Assembly (NCBI RefSeq): GCF_018687715.1
Contig: NC_056759.1
Span: forward strand, 6,774,501-6,838,500
Source: Carya illinoinensis
Lineage: Eukaryota > Streptophyta > Magnoliopsida > Fagales > Juglandaceae
Reading direction: 5' to 3'
Length of the DNA: 64,000 nucleotides
Positions within the stretch are counted from its first letter, which is position 1. Every line of letters starts with the position of its first letter. The translations under genes were made by a program, and so were the position numbers. Below the pieces are notes generated by a model. It did no database searches. It saw only the letters and a list, made by a program, of their open reading frames with translations, and had not been told where the DNA came from. Shown here piece after piece: positions 22,401-34,392 of the stretch.

Positions 22401-23215
22401 CTAGTGATGTATGGTCAGAATCTACAAGTCCAGTGCAGAAATGTGTAATAGCAGAGAACGATTTCCTAGAATTATGGGGTAAACTTATCAGCAGGTTCAA
22501 TAGAGAAGAGTTGGAGTGGATAGCAATGGCTATGCATAGGATATGGTTAAGAAGAAATCTATTCATTTTTTAGAACAAATTCTACAGCCCACGAGAATAG
22601 CTATTGAAGACAAGTGAAGGGTTGGAGGACTATAAATCTGCTCAAATGCCAATCAAGGAGAACAAGCATGATGGGGTGAGGGGCAATTTGTGCAGGAAAT
22701 AGAAGAAGCCCGGAACAAATGAAGTTCTTGCCAACTGGGATGCTGCATTAGACATAAAGTATAAGATCATGGGAATTGGGATTGTTATAAGAGATGCAGA
22801 TGGAGAAGTTTTAGCTTCTGTTTATAGTAAGAGGTGTAATGTTGCTCACCCTGCTCTTATTGAATGTTTTGCACTTTGGGGGGCTTTAGAGATCTGTAAA
22901 GATCTAGTTTTTTCAAACGTGATCCTGGAATGTGATGCGGCAGCAGTGATCAATGGAGTGAATAATCTGGAGGAGGACTTATCATGGATGGGGGCACATA
23001 ATTGAAGACGTAAAAAAAATTTTAAAGGATAGGAAGGAGTGGAGGGTAAGATTCATACCAAGAGATGGAAATAATGTAGCTCATTTATTGGCTAAGCATG
23101 CTTTATCTTTAGAAGGAGAAGTAATATGGATAGAGGAGGGTCCAACTATAATTACAAGTTCTCTTATTAGAGACAAAGGTTGTAATAGTTTGAGAAATAC
23201 AAATATATGATAATG
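19470..23215 (+). mobile_element. L1-type LINE, 5'-truncated, ORF2 decayed (endonuclease end, RT, zf-RVT, RNase H)
   Basis: It begins inside the endonuclease (NKFTWSNRHSNETFTKECLD, later LASRCSDHKLVLL near 19730). The RT follows: LNYTYIALIPKVKE, RLISLCNVVYKIISKVIANR, SQNQSAFLPGRLISDNVMVA, LKVDMSKAYNRIEWKFLEEM. Then a stop at 20994 (RGLR, stop, GDLISPYLFIL). The catalytic box is LLFSNDCVLFG, where plant LINEs have an FADD core, so the enzyme would be dead even if translated. Then zf-RVT (IWRYTKDGNFTVMSAYH, near 22060-22420) and a terminal RNase H (GIGIVIRDADGEVL, ILECDAAAVINGVN, GNNVAHLLAKHAL). A short A-rich tail near 23229-23240 ends it. About half a dozen stops or frameshifts are visible. 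I could not find the target duplication. Confidence 0.9.
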
Positions 23216-23364
23216 GAATTCTTTCAACAAAAAAAAGAAAGGTGGGAAAAAATCTTTAGAGAAAGATGATAGGAGATTAGTGGAAGGTGAAAATCTTTAC
23301 AAGTAGTATAAAAACACCGATAATTAGTAGCAAATAATCTTAATATAAAACTTTAAGTAGAATT

Positions 23365-23655
23365 TTGTAAACTAATTTTTTTTTTTTTTTTGAAAAAAAA
23401 ATAGAGTTCACAGCCTTGAGCCATTAGAGGGTGGCCCAAACTGGGCCCCGCCTTTCGGCTACCCAAAGGGTGACAGCGTTGTCGCCGCCCCCTTTGAATT
23501 CTCTCTAGACAGACTGTCGCGTGGCATTCACGTCCAAATGAAAGCTATGGACCGGATTTGATTTCAAAGGGCAAAAGGCTTTGCAGTAGAACTTCAATCG
23601 CCACTAATGTAAATCTCGCCTAGTTCAATAATAATTCAAGACCCAAGACGAATAA
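23365..23655. other. Unclassified block bounded by a T run, higher G+C than surroundings
   Basis: A run of T (from about 23370) and then A is followed by 270 bp with G+C-rich segments (gggccccgcctttcggctac; ttgtcgccgccccctttgaa). Read on the minus strand it ends in a long A run, which would suit a retroposed sequence. No coding frame or RNA gene is recognisable. Confidence 0.4.
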
Positions 23656-23927
23656 GAAGCCCATGTTCTAATTACATACATTCAGATGTAAAATCTGGGT
23701 TTTTGAAGTTCTACCTTATAATTTTATATTTATAATTTTACTTATAAAATTTATTTGGTCAATTTTTTTTTAATTTAAATTTTAAATTCTAAATTTCATA
23801 ATTTTCTGTATATCAATAGTTGACACATGGAAAAGTAAGTTTTTTATAAATTTTTCTTAAGTACAGTTAATATTTTTCTTTCTTTTACAATTCAAGTACA
23901 ACAGAATCTCGAGAATTAATATTATAA

Positions 23928-24110
23928 AGTAATGATAGATACAGTTTTAGAGTATGCAAGTTTCGCGCATTCTAATTGAAAAAAAATAGGATCCACCTTT
24001 AAAAAATAGTTTTTTATGTGGGTCGATCTTAGATTTAACTTCTTTTTTTTTTCGAAAAAAGTGCGTGAGACTTGTACACTCTAAGATTGAGAATATCATT
24101 TCTCATTATT
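23928..24110. mobile_element. MITE-like foldback element
   Basis: Left end AGTAATGATAGATACAGTTT..TTAGAGTATGCAAG and, inverted from the right, AGAAATGATATTCTCAATCT..TTAGAGTGTACAAG. The arms are about 45 bp and roughly 70% similar by eye. A partial third copy of the same end follows at about 24122-24180. No ORF. Confidence 0.6.
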
Positions 24111-24184
24111 ATATTATTTATAAGAATAATATTAGATACATTTATAGAATATGGAAATTTCACGTATTGTTTTGGAAAATAGTG

Positions 24185-25140
24185 AGTCACATCCATGGCC
24201 TAATTGAGTTTATTTTCTCACGTGGATTTCAAATTTGTCAACTTTTTCAAAGGGAATATGCACAAAGGCAATACTACTTGTTTCTTATGCTTTTTTGTTC
24301 CAAGCATAGCACAGATGTATGCACATTATAAATGAAATTATTAATTTTAGGAATACATGGATTAATATATGTCAATAAGGCAAAACAAGTCATGATAGAT
24401 CAAATGCCAGTAATACTTTTCAAATATTACAAAAAACGTTATTTTCCTTTACAAGATTTCATTTTTTTCGCCTGTTATACAGTATTGCTCTGTAAATATG
24501 AGATGTTCATATTTAGGAGTAGTAAATCTTATAGTGATGGGGTCATTACCATTTGAAATGAACAATTATGGCCAAGCAAACATGAGTCAACAAATATATA
24601 TCAAAATGCTTAAAAGGAAAAAAGATTAAGGAATACCAAAAATTTATTGAGGAGGGGGAAATTAATTTGACTAAATCTTCTAATCTAAGACTATATGGGC
24701 ACTCGATCGATCACCATCTATAAAATTCAATACAAAAGTAATAAATTATTACAATCAGTTATAGACTTTCACAAATTTTTAGCGAGCATACCCTACAACT
24801 TGCAAATTGCAATCTCAATGATTAGTTGCTTACTCGATCTGATCTACAACATGTTAATTTTGCGCGCTACAAGAAAAATTAGCATTTATGACTAGTTATC
24901 TATAATAAAAATGCCTATTTGTGAAGATAATATACCCATTTTGATTAAAATAATAATAATCATTTTGATAGGAAATAACTGGTAGTAAATGAGTAGTTTT
25001 TTTGTATTGGCACGCCCGCATGGGAAACTCTAACCCCTTCTAATTTCCATAGCTACACCCACAAACGAAGTTGTCTGCTCCTCTCGAGCTCAGTACATCT
25101 ACAAGCTCATCATCGATCTAAGAACACAGTGATAAAAAGA
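24185..25140. other. AT-rich DNA with no gene seen
   Basis: Only short, low-complexity ORFs occur. I recognise no family, RNA gene or clear repeat here. Confidence 0.5.
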
Positions 25141-25182
25141 TTTTGAGTAAGAGGCAGATAGGGTGTAAAGATTACATTTCCA

Positions 25183-26536
25183 TCATCCGCTCATTATGAC
25201 GCGGTTGGTCTCCCATTGCTTAACAACAAAATCAACACCATAAAATTCACAGTTATAGGGATAATCAATGGTAAGTTGCCCAACAAATAAAACATTTTTT
25301 GTAAACACTAGCACCAAAAGAACATCACATAACTTAATTTGAAAGGTACCATTATTTATGTACGTATCACTGACATGTGTAATAGCATGTGAACTTCCAT
25401 CACTAATAATTACAGCGTCATTACCAAAATAGAGACATAAATTTTCAAGCATACTTGGGTTACCAGTCATATGGGCAGATGCTCCAGTATCTACAATCCA
25501 TTTATTATCAAGAGAAAGATTTTCCAACGTCATGGCGGCTAGTGCTTGAGAAATATCATCAGGCTTAAAAGAGTGTTAAATCTACTCCAGCACTTAAGAG
25601 CCACATGGCCCTTTTTACCACATATTTGGCATTTTGGTGGGTCACAGGCTTTGTTATTGGGCCGAGCAATGGAAGAATCACGGGGAGGAGGGGGGCTCCT
25701 GAAGAAGCTCCTAGGTGGAACTCTCAGGCCAAGTGGTCTATAGGGTGAAACCCTCAACCACGAGAGGAAAAGCCCCGTGATTGAGATTGGCCACCACCAC
25801 AGTGGTCCCTATAAGGCGCTGTTCTTGTTCGATGGCCATAGAAAGCAAAAGAAGAAATAGATTCATGAAGGGAAATTCAGATTTCATACCCTTGGAGGAG
25901 TGGGAGGATCTCGGTGTAGGACGACATGGGTGGTTTGAGCATCAAGGTGGTGAAAGGTTCATAGCGTGCACCGAGGCTGTTCAACAGAGAGAACACACTC
26001 ATCTTATCAGCAACTGGACGTCTGATGGAGGCCAAGCTATCACACAGGCTTTTAAACGTGTGGAGATGATTTGCTAAGGGTGCTCCTAGTTCCTTTTTTT
26101 AGGTAGGTGATCTATCGAGTAAGGTGGAATTCATGCTCCTACAAGTCATTTGCATATGCAGCCTTGAGGGCCACCCATACTTGGTGGGTAGAATCCAGAC
26201 CCACGACGAGTTCGAGGGCCTCCTCTGTGAGAATGCTGATGATCCATCCCCTTAGTAATTTGCCTTCTTTGCGCCACTACAAGTATTCTGGGGTAGAGTC
26301 TGGTTTGCTAGAGCCTAATGCTCCATCGGGCATGAGATCAAATTAGGGAGGAGTAGAGTCCTCACAGAGAAGATGAGCAACGAGATCTTATCTCTCAGCC
26401 AAAGCTAGAAGTTGTTCACGCCAATGATGGTAGTTGCTACTATTGAGTCATAGAGTAACGAAGTTGCCCACGTTGAGAGCAATAGTGGCCACAGAGGAAG
26501 ACTCTCTTCACTCACACTGTCTTTGATACCATAAAG
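25183..26536 (-). pseudogene. copia gag-protease remnant
   Basis: On the minus strand the primer-site motif TGGTATCAAAGAC lies near 26530, followed by a decayed gag. A CCHC knuckle (CQICGKKGHVALKCW) lies near 25600-25650. The protease (NKWIVDTGASAHMTGNPSML) starts near 25500, with an intact DTGA catalytic motif. It ends after GQLTIDYPYNCEF, before any integrase. The frame changes between gag and protease. DNA upstream on the minus strand (26537 to about 26700) is probably the remains of the 5' LTR; no partner LTR was found. Confidence 0.8.
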
Positions 26537-26699
26537 ACAATATGAGTTTACACTGTTTGATGAAATGCCTTAGTCATTGTAAGTGATACTGAGAGTCTAC
26601 CATTGCTTTTATAATCTTCACTACATCAATACAAGATGTATTGTACCGTTGGAGACAAGTTATAGAAGGTAATTCGAAAAAATACAAAGTTGACAAAAA

Positions 26700-27372
26700 T
26701 TGAGATTTAGCTGTTGCGTGATTGATTGGGAGGATTTGTTGCAGCTATGGATGTGGTAGTCATTCCTGTGATGGAGGGATCTTCATTTGGTAAGTTTTCA
26801 TTTCTTGTTGACGAGGTATTTTTATTAATTGCAACATCTCACAAGGGTCTAGCGACTGTGTAAGGAAGATCTAGCAAACTTTCATATTTGTAATTTTTGT
26901 TCCATAGATGTTAAACCTAGACTCTATGTAACATATATATTTAAAAGTTAATGAGAATAAGTTTTGATTGAATACACCAACGAACATGAATATTAGTTTG
27001 AATGGAAATTATAAGCAGTACAAAAATTTATTTCATAAAAGCATGATGAAGAGTACTATTAATTATTGTACGTTTATTTTTTAGCATAACAATCACATTG
27101 TATAAACCCGTACACAACCAGCTAAAATTCAAATGTAAACACCATTACAAAAATACATGGGTTTCACGGGTTACATGCATATATAATATATATACATACA
27201 TATATTATATGTATATATAATTTATTTTATTATAATAAGTGACTAACTGACTATGAATAGTAACTTTTATTATTTTTTCCTTAACTTTTTTTTTTTTTGT
27301 TAAGTCTCTTAAGTTCATTAAATCTTGTTTTACCAAAAGGTCCTTAAAACTTTTGACCATTTGATGTGTAGC
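26700..27372. other. AT-rich DNA with no gene seen
   Basis: The stretch includes TA-rich simple sequence at about 27180-27235 and T runs. The last ~70 bp (27330-27372) belongs to a repeat unit that recurs at 29147-29230, on the far side of the hAT-like element. Confidence 0.45.
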
Positions 27373-29106
27373 TAAGGGAGATTTCGATCCGGTCCTGAGA
27401 GGTTTTATGGACCGGACTGGGCCTCTTCAGTCTAGGGTTTTCTTACCTTAGACCGGACCGAACTCTTTAAGGACTGGGCCAATTCAGTCCCATTCTGGAC
27501 GATCTGGTCCCGTTGGTCTACCCTAAACTCTTCTTCTTTTCTTTCTTTCTTTTTTATTTTTTTATTTTATATATATATATCCAAGGACATTTTGTTTAAT
27601 ACTTATATAATTATATTGTGATATATTTAATATATATACATATAGTATACTATTATATATATATTAGTACGCTAATACTATTAGTATATAGTAAATTAGT
27701 AATAGTTATTAACTTATTTACTATAACTAATAATACACTAGTACTAATTCTATAACTATATGTAATAATAGTAATACTATATGTAATATACTAGTTTTAT
27801 TATATCTCATCAAACTTTACACATTTATTAATACTCTATGTAATACTATATTAAATAATAGTAATACTCTTATTACTAATATTGTATGTAGTTATAGTGA
27901 TTTAATATTATCATATTACATATTAAGTTAATTATACTAATACTATTATAAATTTATATATATATATATATATGATATATTATAATTTATACTATAACTT
28001 TTATAATATGTTAATGTATTAATATATATACTAGTACTATATATTATAGTTAATAGTTATATATTAAAGAATATAATAATACATTGATACTAAATATATA
28101 AAGTTATAGACTTATAATGATTTAGTTATTATGAATTTATGATTTTTTTAAACAATTTATGATTAGTATAACTATAAAATTGTATTAATATTAGACTATT
28201 AGTAATTTAGTATATCTATATTATATTAGTAATATTAGTTATGTTGAATCAGTTAGTTAGTATAACTATAAACTATATTCAACATTATCAGTATTAATAT
28301 AAATATTAGGATTAGTTATAGCTACACAGCTTATATTAGAATTGAGAGTTTTAGACTGTATAATAGACTAATAGTATTAGTATAACTGTATAAGTATATT
28401 GTATAGCTATATATTAGTATTAGTTATATTGTTATAGTGATTTAGTATAACTATATAAATTATAGTATAGTGATAATTATATTAATTAAATATAAGTATA
28501 GTGATAATTAAATTATATTAATTATAGTGATTAATATAACTATATAAATTATAGAATAGTATATTATTATTAATAGTACACTATTAGTATAACTATCTAT
28601 TGTTGAAGTATATGGCTTATATAGTGAAAGTAGGCAGATGTCGGGGTATTTTGTAATTTTTTTTAAATACATTCATAAATTTCACAATAACTATATATTA
28701 GTATTAGTTATAGTAGTATAACTATATTAGTATAAGCATAACTACAGTTTATATTAGACTATTCATATTTTTTTATACCATGTATAATTATATAATTAAT
28801 TATTATATACAACTAATATATAAATAATAAATTTATTTATTTATTTTACAACAACTATAAATTAGTATTAGTTATAGTAGTATAACTATATTAGTATAAG
28901 TATAACTACGGTCTATATTAGACTATTAGTATTTTTTTAATACCATATATAATTATATAATTAATTATTATATACAACTATTATATAAATAATATATATT
29001 TTTTTAATTTCCATTTGATCCAGGTTGAAAAACCCAATTCGGTCCAGTCCAAAAATGGCCGGTCCGGTCGGTTTATTTAGTCCGGACCGTCTGATTCTCA
29101 ACCTTA
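27373..29106. mobile_element. AT-rich hAT-like non-autonomous element with CGGTCC-rich ends
   Basis: The ends are TAAGGGAGATTTCGATCCGG at the left and, inverted from the right, TAAGGTTGAGAATCAGACGG. Both are followed by several ggaccgga/ccggtcc motifs within about 110 bp, while the 1.5-kb interior is almost pure A+T. Flanking 8-mers TGTGTAGC (27365-27372) and CTTGTATC (29107-29114) match at only 5 of 8, so the duplication is weak or old. A related repeat unit at 29160-29200 shows the flanks joined without an insert (gatgtatagctcaattgtag), supporting the boundaries. No transposase. Confidence 0.65.
28688..29010. repeat. Tandem duplication, unit about 165 bp, inside the hAT-like element
   Basis: The unit starting aactatatattagtattagt (28688) recurs from 28853 as aactataaattagtattagt. 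Both copies carry the same order of motifs to attatataattaattattat. There are few differences by eye. Confidence 0.85.
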
Positions 29107-29841
29107 CTTGTATCTCACTTGTAAAATTTAATGAATGATCATATTTTACCAAAAGGTCCTTAAGACCCTTGGCTATTTGATGTATAGCTCAATTGTAGAA
29201 TTTAATAAAAGATCTTATTTTATCAAAAGACCATTAATAGCTCCGCAGCATGCATGAATTGACGTCTCTTTTTCATGTCTTTTTTGTTCTAACAGTGTAT
29301 TCACTTTCTTTTATTTTTGTTTCAAATTTTTTAAATAAGAAAATTAAAATGACTTTACTTTTTAGAACAGAAATGCTTTAGAACATTTTCATTGTAAAAT
29401 TCAATTTTAAGTAAATTTAACTAATAAAATACTTAAAACACTCAATATATAATATTAATTATTAATTTAATTAGAATATAATTATTATTAATAGTAATAT
29501 TTAATATTATTAATTTGATTAGAATATAATTATTATTAACATTTTAATTAGTAGAACTATAAAATGTGATAAAAATAAAATTTTAAAAATTATTAAATTA
29601 ATAATATTTTATTATAAATAAACAATCCAATATGGATGCAGATCAATACCCATACTTTGCTGAAATTTAAATTTTTTTATCTTATTTTTTACCTTTCTTT
29701 AATCTTATACTTTTTTTTCTCTAATAAATAAGTTACTAATTTTTTCATATTTTTTTATTTAAATCATTATGTCAGATGCACATTAGGGCTAATGCAGGCC
29801 AGGACTCTTTCCTAGTATGTGTGTATATATATATATATATA

Positions 29842-30809
29842 CTAGGTGGGAGTAACGTGCAAAGCACGTTTGTCTAATTTTATGAAATGATTATTTGTAA
29901 AAAATAATATATATTTTATAAAAATTATTGATGTCATTTAATAATTTAAGGCATATTAGAGAAAATAAAAAAATTAGTTCAAAGTATCATATAATCCAAT
30001 ACATGTTTATAACATCTATAATTTTAGCAAAGATGTATATGAAAAATTTAATAAAAGTCTAACACAAACGGTAGTTCAAAATATGTGTCGTTTGATGTTT
30101 GTATTATAATTCATCAATTTATGTCATCCTGTAGACAATCAATAGAGACAACATTAAAATTCTTATTTTGCTGTTGTTTGAGTCGATCAGGGACAACATA
30201 AAGTTAAAACATTATCTTTTTATAAAATTTGTGGTATAATATTTTCTATATATAGCATATATATAAATCATAAAATATATTTTGAAATTGTTGGCCGAAT
30301 TTACTCTTTCTTGATTAGCTTAAGGATCACGGCCTTTGTCACGTGCCTATCATAGCAAGCCCATTTATGGAATATGACTTAGCGGAAGCTATGTCCTACT
30401 ACCATGGGGAAAAAAAAAACACTTTGATTAAACACACTTGTATTATATATTATATGAGATTTTTAAATTTGGAATACTCAATAATCTGAGTTAATGAAAC
30501 GTATAATACACGTATATTATACTTAGGGATTCACGTCTTATGCACCTAATTCACGTGTATATGTTAAGGAGAAAGAGAAAAATATAATAACTAATCTTTA
30601 ATTATTTATTATTATATAAACTATTAAGTATTATAATTATTGAGATTAATAAATTATATAACAATATTGAATGCTATCTCTCTCAACATTTATGTCTTTA
30701 TTTTATGTGCCAAACCGTTAAAACAAACGGTGTTAACTTTAACGGAAAAACAAGAAAAACCGTTAAAACAAGATTTTCCGTTTCATACACACTTTTTATA
30801 TATAGAAGA
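29842..30809 (-). mobile_element. Helitron-like non-autonomous element (candidate)
   Basis: Read on the minus strand, the 3' end is a perfect 7-bp hairpin (AACGTGC, loop TTT, GCACGTT; 29854-29870). Eleven bases later comes CTAG (29845-29842), then T: the hairpin plus CTRR plus T ending of Helitrons. The proposed 5' end is TCTTCTATATATAAAAAGTG at 30809, preceded by A, so the insertion lies between A and T. The 5' end is less certain than the 3' end. The interior contains inverted accgttaa/ttaacgg motifs and no Rep/helicase ORF. Confidence 0.58.
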
Positions 30810-30851
30810 TATATATATTATTATCAGCTGACAATTATTAACTTCGCAAAA

Positions 30852-31115
30852 ACGGTGGCTGTTACAATTAATTATCTTTTTCGACTAGTAATTAAGATAT
30901 TAGGATACAAATCAACCTAGCATTTTAATCTATCCTGATAACCTAATTAAGTATATTTTCAAACAAACCAAAAACCAAGAAAAATCCAAACATAAATGCG
31001 AGAAAAACGTGTTTCACGGATTAGTGGCTGTTGCAATATTTATCTTTTTCTGCTTTTACACATCTAGCTAGCTAGCTAGCTAGCATTTAAATCCATCCTT
31101 TATAACTTAAGTCAA
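30852..31115. repeat. Diverged direct duplication of about 100 bp
   Basis: The segment from cggtggctgttacaattaat (30853) is echoed by ttagtggctgttgcaatatt (31021). Both run on through atctttttc..., tagcattt and aatc.atcct motifs. The second copy contains a (CTAG)n run at 31067-31084. Confidence 0.6.
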
Positions 31116-33387
31116 ACCTAAGTGAATGTGGCTCAATAATATCATTTTCACTCTCTCCTTAAATTTTGTACAAATTTTAAAACCCAAATTGAAAATATAA
31201 TTTTTTTTCCATGGGCCTTATGATATTTCTGGTTTATCCATATGAATTTTTACGAAATTATTAAACAATCAATAAATATAATTAAATCCATTTTATATAT
31301 GAGTTATCTTATTCTCAAATCTGTGTGTAGAACCTACCATCCATATCACTTAAATGATAAAATTTAATTTATAAAATTTTAATTTTAAAATACCTCTTTC
31401 AAATCAAATTATATTATATAAGTACTTTAGTATACGTGTACTAGATCTACGTACCAATCGACTTAAGAATAAAACTTTTCTTTATATATTCATCTTTGAT
31501 GTGGACATGCTAATTAAAACTACTTTTTAAATGCTTCCCTTGTGAAAAAGTACGGTAGACCATTTGAAATTTTGAATGCTTCTATTTATAAGAAAAACTG
31601 AAGGAATATCTAGTTAGAATATGGCAGATAGACTGTTTGGTTACATTAAATTTGGTTGAATTGGAAAAGTAAAGTACGAATTGGAGTAGAATATTAATTT
31701 GGCTGATCCAAAATTGTTGGCAAACTTAGAACCAGATCAGTTGAGAGCTAGCCTGGTTACATTAAAAATGAGGGACTACAATAATTATATCTATGGCATC
31801 AGGCATGCAGCAGCCATGCATGCATGCTAATGACAGAATAAACCTGCATCATATATATACAGGTCGCAGCGGCAGATCGGCTACGGGGATGGATATATTA
31901 CGTACTGTTATTTTGGGCCACAATAATTATATAAAATATATATATATGTATTAATATTCATGTAGCCCAGCAACATAGCCAAGAAGAAAAGATGAACAGT
32001 TTCGCATTGGCAAGCTGCCTGGCCCGGCTGGCCCCTACCAACCATTTACGCTAATGATGATCAGTACTCCATAAAACTCTACACAGTACAGTAGTAGTAC
32101 CGACGGGGACAAACCCTAGCTAGTTTATGCATGTTTATCCTAATTCTTATGGATATATATATTGGTTCGGCTTTTTCGATGCAGCTTAGGAGCTCGAGCC
32201 GGCGGCCATGATCGATATGATCATCCATTAATTCATTTCGAAGTTGATCCCCTGGATCATTGCCACAGTTTTCAAATCTCTCAGATCCAGTTAGTTATGT
32301 TCATAATTTGGAAAACGTGTTAATGATAACTGCATGAATTTGACCAAAGGACGTCTATCTTAGTACTGTCTAGCTACTTTCAAGGGCTATATATATGGTA
32401 AGATTGACCTAGCTAATTGTCTGGGTTCATTATTTAATTATATATTTATTTATTTAAAAAAATCGGTAGATTCTGTAAAATAATTAGGTGATGATAAACT
32501 GTTATATATATATATGATTTTGTTTTAAGGTCGAGCAAATTCTCTTATCTGTTTTGTTTTAAGATCGAGTAAACTCTTTTATCTAATCTCTCTCACACAC
32601 ATATATTATAAATATATACATATATATAATACCAAAGTTTAGGTTATTGTTGTTCAGAAAAAGTAACTTTGGATCCATTTGGTAAAATAAGTAACGGGGA
32701 AAAGAGAAAACTTTGGATCCCAAACAGCTAAACTGACAGCTAGCTGGTACCACCCTACCTACAAATTGCTACCAGAACTGTATAATACCTAAAACTTGAT
32801 GTGAGAGGGAGAGAGAGACAGACCCTAAGTTGGTGGGGGCTTCACACATGTTCGTCATTCATGGATAATTAGGCCAGTGTCCTTATTTTCCGAGTACATT
32901 TAATTTAGATTGATGAGAGTCAATTTCGAGCCGAATTTCTGACAGGGACAGCAATGAAGGTATGTATGTATAGGGAAATCTTGACCCACTTTTCGTTTCT
33001 TGACCACGATTCGTTCCTGAGTTTTGTTAGGAAAAAGCAGATTTACATATTGATTATTTTATTTAAAAAGAAATATAAAAAATTCTTTTGAAAGAAAATT
33101 TTTTTCTATCTTATGAAACAATTCATATAGTTTGTTAAACATATATTTTATATATCAATATTAGTGCACCAATTGATGTATGAATTCTATTTGTAAAAAT
33201 ATTTTTTCTTTTATTTTAAAGATTGTCCAAGACGCCAACATCCAAATTAAAATCCCAAATCCCAAAACAGTATTGCGCTGAGCTACCCTGCAGCTTCTGG
33301 TTTTGTAATCTTTGATTCTTTGTTTCTCACCCTTTTTCCTTATCTGATCCGGGCCTAAATGCCTCATCGGTAATATTCAGCCTTAGC

Positions 33388-33567
33388 GAAGATATTGATA
33401 GTGAGTTAAGTTGTAATAAAAGTTAAAATGTGAATAAAATATTATTTTTAATATTATTTTTTATTTTAAAATTTTACAAAAATAAGTTATTTATTATATT
33501 TTATTTAAAAGTTTAAAAAAATTAGAATAATTAGATGAATTGAGATAAACTCACTATCCAAATAAGT
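33388..33567. mobile_element. MITE with ATAGTGAGTT termini
   Basis: Left TGATAGTGAGTTAAGTTGTA and, inverted from the right, TGGATAGTGAGTTTATCTCA, with an AT-rich middle. I recall this type of element as very abundant in Fagales genomes. No ORF. Confidence 0.6.
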
Positions 33568-34332
33568 CCTTAGCTATCAAAAGGATTCTTCCGAAAAGGC
33601 TAGTTATGTGTATATATATATTTATTTATTTATTAATTATTGGGTATTATTATAAGTGTAGCAGAAAGGGAAAAAAAAACTGGAGTTGGCACTCACAAAC
33701 GTAAATACAAAATAATATATACGAGTTAGTAAGCTACATGCAGTATGTAAGTTGTACCATATTGCAGCAGATCATTCTGGGACTACTGACTGAAATGGCA
33801 TTAAAGAACATCAAATTGACCAGTACTAATCAGTGAGGTACTGTAAGATAAAAAGATTTGGTTCTTGTTGTCTACACTATATCTATATTTATACCTATAT
33901 ATATATATATATAATATTTTCAAGTAGCATGGATAAGAACCCAATATATTTTAAACATTAGCATATATAGAACATTGGAATCCGTCTGCGGTATGACGGA
34001 GATCACTTGAGGAAATCAAGCAGGCCAGTTCAGATCACGTCGGTCAGTGGATCTGAGTGCTGACACAAAATTAAACACTTGTGGCTAAAATCATATTGAC
34101 CATTTAATCCTATTTCGATCCAACTGCATGGATTGCTTCGCTCTCATGAAGATAGATATATATATACACGATTCTGGCATTCTGCTATAATAATTTGCAT
34201 TTATCATTCCATTAATATATATATATATATATGAAACAAGAAATCGAAAAGGTAAGCAATGTCACCGGCGCCAACTTGCTATACTAATAGATCAAGTAAT
34301 GCTCCGGCCAACAGATAACGTCACACATACAC

Positions 34333-34334
<2 letters not shown>

Positions 34335-34392
<58 letters not shown>
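34335..34392. repeat. (GA)n microsatellite, about 58 bp
   Basis: Uninterrupted GA dinucleotides between an ACACATACACAT run and unique sequence. Confidence 0.95.

Noticed and set aside
25781..26346. Plus-strand ORFs over the copia gag remnant
   Set aside because: Shadows of the minus-strand gag; no homology of their own.
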